Below the pieces are notes generated by a model. The model was not told the DNA's origin, did no database searches, and saw only the letters and a list, made by a program, of their open reading frames with translations. The position numbers and the translations under genes were made by a program. From the NCBI GenBank assembly GCA_025450375.1, contig JANWHO010000317.1:1-5827 (forward strand): a stretch of 5,827 nucleotides of DNA. The letters are read 5' to 3'. Below are positions 1 through 5,080 of the stretch, one piece after another. How positions within the stretch are numbered: the first letter of the stretch is position 1; the number at the start of each line of letters is the position of its first letter. Origin of the DNA: Chloroflexota bacterium. Lineage in GTDB: Bacteria; Chloroflexota; UBA5177; JANWHV01.

Positions 1-16
1 ACCGGGTCGTCAGGCA

Positions 17-637
17 GTGCAGGTGCCTGAGGGTACACCGCTCGCCCGTGACTTCTTTACCCGTCCGGTCCTGGTGGTCGCTCGCGAGCTGCTGGGAAAG
101 CAGTTCGTCCTGGAATCCGGCGGCGCGTATGTGGCGGCCCGTATCGTGGAAACCGAGGCGTATCAATCCGATATCGATCAGGCATCGCATGCCTACCGGG
201 GCCGCACCCGTCGGAATGCCCCGATGTTCGGCCCTCCAGCGCACCTCTACGTCTACCGCTCGTACGGCCTCCATCATTGTATGAACGTGGTCACCACCCA
301 TGGCGGCGGGCCGGCCAGCGCGGTCCTGATTCGTGCCATGGAGGCGCGGGAGGGTGAGGCCGCGATGGCAGAGCGCCGGGGCACGCTGGACCATTGGGCG
401 CTCCTTCGCGGGCCAGGCAACGTGTGCCAGGCTCTTGGCATCGACCTGTCGTTCAATGGCCGTGATCTCCTGGCCGGCAACCCCAGTCTCCTCGACTCCC
501 CACCGCCCCTGGAGCCCGTGGTCGTCACCACCAGAATCGGCATTAGCCGGGCCCAGGACTTTCCCTGGCGCTTTTATCTGGCGGGAAACCCGGCGGTCTC
601 GCGCCGGAATCGCCGGGAGGAGTTGACGGCGGAATAG
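17..637 (+). CDS. mpg: 3-methyladenine DNA glycosylase (Mpg/AAG family)
   Basis: This enzyme removes alkylated purines such as 3-methyladenine from DNA as the first step of base excision repair. The 206-residue length is normal for bacterial members. Counted from the GTG at 17, the family signature VETEAY gives the catalytic glutamate E47 and Y49. H58 follows at the expected spacing, Y80 lies in LYVY, N90 in HCMN, and R106 in VLIRAMEA; these match E125, Y127, H136, Y159, N169 and R182 of human AAG. The late motif LRGPGNVCQALGI (residues 130-142) is also typical. The start is uncertain: GTG 17 and GTG 23 are both possible, neither has a strong ribosome site, and the frame stays open to the window edge. 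The family N-terminus normally begins shortly before the LARDFF segment, so one of these two is likely. The gene converges on the PyrK-like gene across a 207-bp gap. The family call is firm; only the 5' end is in doubt. Confidence 0.95.
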   Translation: MQVPEGTPLARDFFTRPVLVVARELLGKQFVLESGGAYVAARIVETEAYQSDIDQASHAYRGRTRRNAPMFGPPAHLYVYRSYGLHHCMNVVTTHGGGPASAVLIRAMEAREGEAAMAERRGTLDHWALLRGPGNVCQALGIDLSFNGRDLLAGNPSLLDSPPPLEPVVVTTRIGISRAQDFPWRFYLAGNPAVSRRNRREELTAE

Positions 638-648
638 CCCCACGCCCT

Positions 649-831
649 CCTGAAGCACAGAAACGCGGAGGGAATGGAAAACACAGATGGCTACCCTGGG
701 AGAAGGGTGAGCAAGGCGGCGGGATAGGGACCTCCTCGCCGCCCCGGAGCAAGCCCAGGTTGCAAGTACCGCCGTGCGAACCGGAGCCGCGATCCGTGGT
801 TTCCATTCCCTCGGTGTTTCTGTGCTTCAGG
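649..831. repeat. MITE-like element with 36-bp terminal inverted repeats
   Basis: The segments 649-684 and 796-831 are inverted copies of each other, matching at 33 of 36 positions; both outer ends read CCTGAAGCACAGAAAC going inward. The 111-bp core contains two smaller inverted repeats: ACCCT/AGGGT at 693-697 and 704-708, and GGCGGCG/CGCCGCC at 715-721 and 737-743. No open reading frame inside looks real. The element begins 11 nt after the glycosylase stop and ends 13 nt before the stop of the converging PyrK-like gene. No clear target-site duplication is visible. It could be a non-autonomous transposable element, a dispersed intergenic repeat, or a long bidirectional transcription-ending hairpin, though no T-rich tract follows either arm. 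The inverted repeat is seen directly; its mobile nature is inferred. Confidence 0.75.
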
Positions 832-844
832 TCACTTGGTGAGG

Positions 845-1594
845 CTAAACCAGGGACAGCAGATCGAACACCAGGCCGTCTCGGCAGGCCCGGCGATACC
901 CGGATGGGGTGCGCACGGTACAGAGATCACAGGCGCCAATCCCGCAAGGCATGAGCGGTGGCGCCAGGAGCGCCTGCGCGAAACCCTTCCGCATCCGGAG
1001 CAGGCGACGGCGCAACAGGGTGAGGATGGCGGGAAGATGATCGGAAGTGGTCGCCAGGTAGAGAGCGTCGGCCCACTCCAGCAAGCCTCCAAGCCGTTCC
1101 AGGAGATCTTCCTCCCCAGGGCTGACGTACTCCACTTCCGGTGGGAGCGCCGAGGCAGGCATGAAGGGACTCTCGGGCGTCCGGGGCACGACGAGCGTGA
1201 CATCCAGGCTTCGGCGCACTAGCTGAGCCGCTAGATGGAGGAGGGGACCAAGCCCTTCATTCTGACCCACCAGCAGCGCCCGTCGGGTCTTTGCTTCCAC
1301 CACGAACGGCCGGCCGCCGGGACCGCGGAGGCGAAGCGGCCGGTCGAGCCGTACCGCTCCCTCAAGCCGCGCCAGGGACTCGTCCTGGCTAAAGAGGAAA
1401 TCCAGGGAAGATCCGGTCATCCCTGCCCAGGGCAACAAGGGAATCGGCACTAACGGGCTGCCGGTCGTTCGCGGCCCCAGGAGCACGAACTGACCAGGCG
1501 CCACGGGCGTCAGGTCAGGCGTCTCCAGGCGGAGCGCCGTCGCGGATTCCCATGGGGAAAAGCGCCCCGTGACTGTCGCCGCTATCTCCCGCAC
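845..1594 (-). CDS. PyrK-like [2Fe-2S] protein (dihydroorotate dehydrogenase electron-transfer subunit family)
   Basis: This 249-residue protein resembles PyrK, the subunit that passes electrons between NAD and the flavin of class 1B dihydroorotate dehydrogenase. The C-terminal segment MPCGIGACDLC (residues 215-225), followed by RRACRDGLVFD, is the PyrK iron-sulfur loop, with C217, C222, C225 and C237 in a C-x4-C-x2-C-x11-C pattern. The N-terminal part fits a ferredoxin-reductase-like beta barrel (APGQFVLL, residues 32-39). Two cofactor motifs are altered: the usual RPxS flavin segment reads VPIP (49-52), and the glycine-rich nucleotide loop reads VGQNEGLGPL (109-118). No pyrD lies beside it. 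It may be an orphan or divergent electron carrier rather than a true PyrK. The GTG start at 1594 is the best in-frame choice and lies 25 nt after the DUF4280 stop, so the two are probably cotranscribed. The superfamily call is strong; the reaction is unknown. Confidence 0.8.
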   Translation of the reverse strand: MREIAATVTGRFSPWESATALRLETPDLTPVAPGQFVLLGPRTTGSPLVPIPLLPWAGMTGSSLDFLFSQDESLARLEGAVRLDRPLRLRGPGGRPFVVEAKTRRALLVGQNEGLGPLLHLAAQLVRRSLDVTLVVPRTPESPFMPASALPPEVEYVSPGEEDLLERLGGLLEWADALYLATTSDHLPAILTLLRRRLLRMRKGFAQALLAPPLMPCGIGACDLCTVRTPSGYRRACRDGLVFDLLSLV

Positions 1595-1619
1595 TGGAAC
1601 CCGAACTGAGAGAAGCGCG

Positions 1620-2009
1620 TCAGTCCATCACCGTCATCTGGCCCGCTTCAGTGAAGGTAATCACCCCGGCCCACGCGCACAGGCATTGGCAGGTGTTATT
1701 CAGGGCCGGCATCTTATTGATCATCACCAGCGGTACACCGGGAACCCACGGGGCCACGGTCGCCGGAACGCATGGCATGGGGGTGAACACACCCAGCTTG
1801 GCGGCGGTTCCCGCGATCACCACCGGATTGGTGGGCGCGCTACACAGGCCAAAGGTCGGGATATTTTCGATTGGGGCGAAATCCATGATCGTGGCCGCCG
1901 GCATGCCGCCTGCCAGTACCGGCGGGCCGGTCGGAGCGACCACGATTGGCACCGGCGCCGCGCCGAAGGTACACATCATCATCCCGCCCATCACCACCTG
2001 TTGAGGCAT
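1620..2009 (-). CDS. DUF4280 PAAR-like protein
   Basis: This 129-residue single-domain protein matches the DUF4280 family. Landmarks in order are the start MPQQVVMGG with MMCTFGAAP (residues 11-19), IMDFAPIENI (41-50), FGLCSAPTNP (53-62), TPMPCVP (76-82), APWVPGVP (86-93) and MPALNNTCQCLCAWAGVI (100-117). Six cysteines (13, 56, 80, 107, 109, 111) sit at family positions and could bind metal or iron. DUF4280 is related to PAAR-repeat proteins, which cap the spike of type VI secretion and other contractile injection systems; that is family knowledge, not shown here. It has no signal peptide, membrane segment or fused toxin domain, and no neighbour encodes a sheath, tube or baseplate part. The ATG at 2009 is supported by an AAGGGAG ribosome site 8 nt upstream and by the canonical family N-terminus. 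It probably leads an operon with the PyrK-like gene. Confidence 0.9.
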   Translation of the reverse strand: MPQQVVMGGMMMCTFGAAPVPIVVAPTGPPVLAGGMPAATIMDFAPIENIPTFGLCSAPTNPVVIAGTAAKLGVFTPMPCVPATVAPWVPGVPLVMINKMPALNNTCQCLCAWAGVITFTEAGQMTVMD

Positions 2010-2017
2010 CCCTGGAT

Positions 2018-2024
2018 CTCCCTT
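2018..2024 (-). promoter_or_regulatory. Ribosome binding site of the DUF4280 gene
   Basis: On the minus strand the sequence AAGGGAG lies 8 nt before the ATG at 2009, and it fixes that start. Confidence 0.75.
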
Positions 2025-2066
2025 TGTCGTTGTTGGCTTGCGTTCGGCCCACGTTCAGACTGTGCT

Positions 2067-2083
2067 CGTACGCCGATCGTACG
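2067..2083. promoter_or_regulatory. Palindrome CGTACG-N5-CGTACG over the DUF4280 promoter, possible operator
   Basis: Two perfect CGTACG hexamers at 2067-2072 and 2078-2083 flank CCGAT. Each hexamer is itself a palindrome, so the 17-bp site reads nearly the same on both strands. It covers the proposed -10 box (2076-2081) and the likely transcription start. A dimeric repressor bound here would block the promoter. No regulator gene is seen nearby, so this is a site without a known partner. Confidence 0.45.
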
Positions 2084-2104
2084 GCGGATGATCACGTCTG
2101 TCAA
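2076..2104 (-). promoter_or_regulatory. Sigma-70-type promoter for the DUF4280/PyrK-like operon
   Basis: On the minus strand a perfect TTGACA -35 box (2104-2099) is followed, after exactly 17 nt, by TACGAT (2081-2076), which matches TATAAT at four of six positions. Transcription would start near 2069-2070 and leave a leader of about 60 nt before the ATG at 2009. The spacing and perfect -35 make this the best promoter in the window. Confidence 0.65.
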
Positions 2105-2221
2105 GAGTACATGAAGCACGGGCTGGGTCAGGTAGGTGTCGCGTTGGGCAGGGAAAGGTGAGCACCCCTATCCTCCCAGTTTTACATGCCTATACCCGTC
2201 CGGCTCCGCTGCGAGCCCCAC

Positions 2222-2962
2222 TCACGGCTCCGGTGGGCGGAGCACCCGGATCGTCGCCTCCAATTCCGCGATCCGCCGCGCTTGCTCCGCGGATTGCCGC
2301 GCCTGCTCGGCGATCCGCCGTTCTTGCTCCGCGAGGCGCCATGTCTGTTCGGCGGCCAACCATTCCTGCTCGTCAAACGTCGGCACCAGCGCGCCATCCC
2401 GGTCATAGACGCGCAACAGCAGCCCCTCCGGCATGAACGATACGCCTAGTACGCTGCTATGCCACCGCCCATCCGGCCCGGCACGCCAGGGGAGAAAGCC
2501 TCGCGGTGTCGCGTGCCAGGCACGCACGGACGTACCGAGAAACTCGGCGGTGGGATCGAAGACCAGATACTCCCGTACCCCGACATGCCCATAGCTTCGC
2601 CGCTTGATCGTCACGTCATAGTCCCAAGTCGAGCCGCTGGCGACCTCGATCACCACCTCCGGCACGCCATGTAACGCCACGTCGAAGGAGTTGAGCGGCT
2701 CGGGGCCGGCGGAGGCATGCACGAGGACATCCGGGCTGGGCCGCCATTCCTTGCCGCTCAGCCTGCCCATCAACACCATCAACTGGTTGCTGACGTGCCA
2801 GGGAAGCCGTCCACGGCGGGCAACCCGGCGCAGACCCTGGTTTGAGGTGACGATGGCGTCTTGATGCACATCCGATCCCACCAGATCCTCCTCGGTGTCA
2901 TCGTGGAGATGGATGATGTCCATATCGGTTTGGAGATCGGTTGGTAGATCATGCACCAACAT
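2222..2962 (-). CDS. Uma2 family putative endonuclease with C-terminal coiled coil
   Basis: This 246-residue protein belongs to the Uma2 (DUF820) group of PD-(D/E)xK nuclease-fold proteins, which are abundant in Cyanobacteria and Chloroflexota and whose cellular role is mostly unknown. The core signature is complete: RPSPDVLV with D78, PEVVIEVASGSTWDYD with E106, and K120 in TIKRRSYGHVGVREYLVFD. Residues 196-240 add a charged helix of five 7-residue units (WLAAEQT, WRLAEQE, RRIAEQA, RQSAEQA, RRIAELE), which should form a coiled coil and possibly a dimer. I chose ATG 2962 because an AAGGA ribosome site lies 8 nt upstream (2971-2975). The frame runs to 3040, with another ATG at 2995 that lacks a comparable site. 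The gene is followed by a 212-bp gap and then the DUF4280 promoter, so it is probably transcribed alone. The family call is strong; the substrate is unknown. Confidence 0.88.
   Translation of the reverse strand: MLVHDLPTDLQTDMDIIHLHDDTEEDLVGSDVHQDAIVTSNQGLRRVARRGRLPWHVSNQLMVLMGRLSGKEWRPSPDVLVHASAGPEPLNSFDVALHGVPEVVIEVASGSTWDYDVTIKRRSYGHVGVREYLVFDPTAEFLGTSVRAWHATPRGFLPWRAGPDGRWHSSVLGVSFMPEGLLLRVYDRDGALVPTFDEQEWLAAEQTWRLAEQERRIAEQARQSAEQARRIAELEATIRVLRPPEP
2258..2362 (-). repeat. Five degenerate 21-bp units encoding heptads
   Basis: The 3' part of the Uma2 gene carries five consecutive 21-bp units encoding residues 201-235, each close to xRxAEQx. GCTCGGCGATCCGCC and GCTCCGCG words recur on the plus strand. 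The repeats build the coiled coil and could change in copy number by slippage. Confidence 0.6.
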
Positions 2963-3042
2963 GGTGGGATTCCTTCCGCGCTTGAAGCGGACCATGATCC
3001 CCAGCCTGGCCACCAGGGGGAACCGCGCCGGGGTCAGCACTC

Positions 3043-3051
3043 ACTATACCA
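3043..3051 (-). promoter_or_regulatory. Extended -10 promoter element for the Uma2 gene
   Basis: On the minus strand TGGTATAGT is a perfect TGn extension joined to TATAGT (five of six to consensus). No good -35 box lies 16-19 nt upstream, as is usual for extended -10 promoters. Transcription would start near 3036 and give a leader of about 73 nt before ATG 2962. Confidence 0.45.
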
Positions 3052-3076
3052 CCGCCGCCGGTTGCGGGACGACGTT

Positions 3077-3094
3077 GGCGCCCTTGCGGGCGCC
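3077..3094. repeat. Perfect hairpin GGCGCCC-TTGC-GGGCGCC
   Basis: Two perfectly complementary 7-base arms enclose a 4-nt TTGC loop and are followed by CCTACGG. No T-tract follows on either strand and no gene ends nearby, so a terminator is unlikely. It resembles the REP-type palindromes dispersed in GC-rich intergenic DNA. It lies just upstream of the Uma2 extended -10 element. Confidence 0.6.
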
Positions 3095-3200
3095 CTACGG
3101 TTTCGTGGCGGGTGGCCACTGGGAATGTGAGCATCGCGCAGTCGCTTTCACCAGCAGAATCGCGTGTGTGGAGGTGAGCCTGGCGGCAACGGCACAGGAG

Positions 3201-3294
3201 CGCGGGTCTCCAGGCCCGCTTTGTGCGGCCACGGATCGCCATTAGGGTACGGGTGCTCGCCGCTCACCCTAGAGCAGGCGGCCGGAGACCCGCG
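3201..3294. repeat. 11-bp perfect inverted repeat with nested pairings
   Basis: CGCGGGTCTCC at 3201-3211 is exactly complementary to GGAGACCCGCG at 3284-3294. Inside lies a second pair, TAGGGT (3243-3248) with ACCCTA (3266-3271). The left arm can instead fold locally: GCGGG (3202-3206) with CCCGC (3215-3219). It may be a dispersed repeat or a structured leader of the M55 gene. No terminator-like T-run follows. Confidence 0.5.
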
Positions 3295-3379
3295 GCCCCA
3301 AAATGAGCCCGTGCCTACGAATTTGAGGCGCACACCGAGGCACCCCAATCAGCCACGGGCGGCCCCGAGGCGCTACCAT

Positions 3380-3416
3380 GGAGGGAGCGTTTTCCTCCGG
3401 CAGCTTCCCCGGAGGG
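3380..3416 (+). promoter_or_regulatory. Hairpin pair over the M55 ribosome binding site, possible translational switch
   Basis: The ribosome site GGAGGG (3411-3416) lies 5 nt before the GTG start at 3422. CCGGAGG (3409-3415) is perfectly complementary to CCTCCGG (3394-3400) across an 8-nt loop, which would hide the site. The same CCTCC can instead pair with an upstream copy of the site: GGAGGGA (3380-3386) with TTCCTCC (3392-3398), seven pairs including one G-U, loop GCGTT. The two folds exclude each other. Regulation is inferred from base pairing alone, and chance complementarity is possible in such GC-rich DNA. Confidence 0.4.
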
Positions 3417-3421
3417 CCATA

Positions 3422-4255
3422 GTGAAATGGGAATATCTCGTGCGCGTGATGATCTGGGTAGACATGGAGGGGATCGCGGGAATCGAAGCCTGGGATCAGG
3501 TGATGGGGGGCGCGCCGTTGTACGAGGAAGGGCGACGGCTCCTTACCGGCGAAACCAATGCCGCCGTGCGGGGCGCCAAGCGGGCGGGGGCGGAGGAGAT
3601 CATCGTGGTGGACTGCCATGGAGCGGGCGGAAGCTTCAGCTTCCGCAGCATGATCCCCGACCAGCTCGAATCGGGCGCCGAATACGTCCGCGGTTATCCC
3701 TGGGCCCGCTACATCGCGCCCCTGGAAGCTGGCTGCGACGCGGCTGTCCTGGTCGGCGCGCATGCCAGGGCCGGGACCGCGACCGGCGTGCTCTGTCACA
3801 CCGTCTCCAGCGAAGCCTGGTACGACGCCACGATCAACGACGTGCTCGTGGGGGAAAGCGGCATCCTGGCCGCTCTCTGCGGCACCTGGAATACCCCCAT
3901 CGTATTTGTCGCCGGTGACCAGGCAACCTGCGAGGAAGTGCGTGAACTCTGCGGGGATCAGGTGGTGGGCGTCCAGACCAAGATCGGACTTGGCCGCTTC
4001 TCGGCTCGGAATCTGGCGCCCAGCGATGCCTGTATCCGCATCGAGGAAGGCGTCCATCTGGCATTGAGCCGCCGGGACTGGCCGCCCGCCTACAAGCCCG
4101 GCTCTCCGGTTACCTTCAAGGTGGAACTGGCCGTGCCGGACCACGCCGACCATTTCCGTGGCCGTCCCAATGTGAAAGTACTCGGCCCGCGAACCGTTTC
4201 AAGCACCGGCGACACCTTTTACGCCGCCTGGGACCAGTTTTGGTATCGGCGCTAA
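3422..4255 (+). CDS. M55 family zinc metallopeptidase (DppA-like D-aminopeptidase)
   Basis: M55 peptidases such as Bacillus subtilis DppA release N-terminal D-amino acids (for example D-Ala) from short peptides, using two zinc ions in a ring-shaped decamer. All key residues of that family are present: D14 and E16 in VDMEGIAG, H66 in VDCHGAGG, H114 in VGAHARAG, the catalytic histidine H126 in GVLCHT, and E145 in LVGESG; INDVLVGE and FVAGDQ are further family landmarks. The protein is 277 residues, close to the 274 of DppA. I chose GTG 3422 because GGAGGG ends 5 nt before it and the family begins just ahead of the VDMEG strand; GTG 3440, GTG 3446 and ATG 3449 are alternatives. There is no signal peptide, so it is probably cytoplasmic. 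It stands alone on the plus strand, with no oligopeptide transporter beside it in this window, and its stop directly abuts the stop of the converging GNAT gene. The family call is very firm; the natural substrate is not known. Confidence 0.94.
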   Translation: MKWEYLVRVMIWVDMEGIAGIEAWDQVMGGAPLYEEGRRLLTGETNAAVRGAKRAGAEEIIVVDCHGAGGSFSFRSMIPDQLESGAEYVRGYPWARYIAPLEAGCDAAVLVGAHARAGTATGVLCHTVSSEAWYDATINDVLVGESGILAALCGTWNTPIVFVAGDQATCEEVRELCGDQVVGVQTKIGLGRFSARNLAPSDACIRIEEGVHLALSRRDWPPAYKPGSPVTFKVELAVPDHADHFRGRPNVKVLGPRTVSSTGDTFYAAWDQFWYRR

Positions 4256-5077
4256 TTAATCATCAAACTTCGCATGTTCACGCGTATGCCCCACCAAGTC
4301 GCACACCTTGAAGAACCCGCGCTTCTTCAGGATAGGCGCCGATGACCGTGCCTGCGCCTGAACCACCGCCGCCACGCAGCCGCGCTCCCGCGCCAAGGCC
4401 AGCCTGGCCCCCACCATCCCCAGGTAGACCCCGCGTTGGCGAAATATCTCCTTCGTAAAGGCATTGCGCAGGTAGGCTATCCGATCCGGCTCGATTCGAA
4501 GCACCGAACAGCCGGCAGGCTCGCCATCCACGTAGGCGATGAAGACCTGCGCCTCTCGCTGGCCTGCCTTTACCAGGCGCATCGCGGCGGCCCGCCGTTC
4601 GGCGCGAATCGACTCGTCCGATGGGGCGTGCCCCACACAGAGGTCGACATAGGTATCCACGGATTCCTCCGTGAGTTGGCGCACCCGCACTCCCGGCTGT
4701 TCAGGATAGGGCCACGAAAGATCCCGAAGCGCCAGTCCTTCCCAAAAAATCCGTGGACTGAGCCCGCGCGCGGCCAACAGGTCGGAAACGTTGGTTGGCC
4801 GCGTGCTGGGTCCCGTAATCCAGATAAAGCGCCGCCCAGCATCCCCTGCCTCCCTCAGTACCACGTCCAGACGCTCGTTCACGGTCACCGGATCGAACAC
4901 CAGTCTCCCCGCGAAGCCATCGTCTCCGAACCAAGGCACGTCGAGAATGTGGACCAGCGCGTCCCCCGTATCGAGCAGGGTCTCGCGCTCGGATTCATAG
5001 GCCCAGGAGTAGGTGTAGAGCGTCTGTTCCGCCGCGCGGGCAAGCTCCTGATCGGTAGGCTGGTTTGGGTTGCTCAA
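4256..5077 (-). CDS. GNAT family N-acetyltransferase, two-domain type
   Basis: This 273-residue protein has a GNAT acetyltransferase domain at its C-terminus (about 128-265). It shows VFIAYVDGEPAGCSVL (beta strands, 178-193), AYLRNAFTKEIFRQRGVYLGMV (201-222), which contains the acetyl-CoA loop RQRGVYLG, and a final AQARSSAPILKKRGFFKV segment typical of GNAT motif B. The last Gly/Ala of the classical loop is Tyr218. The N-terminal half, with FIWITGPSTRPTNVSDLLAARGL (84-106), looks like a degenerate second GNAT-like domain. The substrate cannot be read from sequence. The start is TTG 5077: an in-frame stop lies only 6 nt upstream and a GAGGAG ribosome site is 8 nt before it. It overlaps the control region of the preceding serine hydrolase gene and is almost certainly cotranslated with it. 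Confidence 0.87.
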   Translation of the reverse strand: MSNPNQPTDQELARAAEQTLYTYSWAYESERETLLDTGDALVHILDVPWFGDDGFAGRLVFDPVTVNERLDVVLREAGDAGRRFIWITGPSTRPTNVSDLLAARGLSPRIFWEGLALRDLSWPYPEQPGVRVRQLTEESVDTYVDLCVGHAPSDESIRAERRAAAMRLVKAGQREAQVFIAYVDGEPAGCSVLRIEPDRIAYLRNAFTKEIFRQRGVYLGMVGARLALARERGCVAAVVQAQARSSAPILKKRGFFKVCDLVGHTREHAKFDD

Positions 5078-5080
5078 GAA

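Larger units (their letters stand above)
2963..3421. other. 459-bp divergent intergenic region without a supported gene
   Basis: This gap separates the divergently read Uma2 and M55 genes. Open frames exist, including an in-frame extension of the M55 gene back to 3164, but their translations are rich in Pro, Arg and Gly, run through inverted repeats and match no family I know. The region holds the Uma2 promoter, a short perfect hairpin (3077-3094), an 11-bp inverted repeat (3201-3294) and a hairpin over the M55 ribosome site. I could not find a convincing promoter for the M55 gene. Confidence 0.6.

Noticed and set aside
649..831. Intrinsic terminator shared by the two convergent genes
   Set aside because: The arms are long and far apart and lack T-tracts, so a mobile or dispersed repeat is the better primary description; a terminating role is kept only as a possibility.
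1569..2114. Plus-strand open frame of 181 codons over the DUF4280 gene
   Set aside because: It is antisense to a clear DUF4280 match and is rich in His/Arg/Gly without any motif.
2202..2217. GGCTC-N6-GAGCC hairpin just after the Uma2 stop as a terminator
   Set aside because: The stem is only five base pairs and no T-run follows it on the minus strand.
2258..2362. Short repeats suggestive of a CRISPR array
   Set aside because: The units are contiguous, 21 bp, in frame and encode coiled-coil heptads; there are no spacers.
2963..3040. 26-residue N-terminal extension of the Uma2 gene
   Set aside because: The ATG at 2962 has a well-spaced AAGGA ribosome site and the extension is not typical of the family; ATG 2995 remains possible but weaker.
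3164..3421. N-terminal extension of the M55 gene back to an ATG at 3164
   Set aside because: It would add 86 low-complexity residues encoded by inverted-repeat DNA, whereas the family begins just before VDMEG and a strong ribosome site supports GTG 3422.
3269..4153. Long minus-strand open frame (294 codons) opposite the M55 gene
   Set aside because: The plus-strand frame has a complete M55 signature and a good ribosome site; the opposite translation shows no family motif and reflects GC-rich codon bias.
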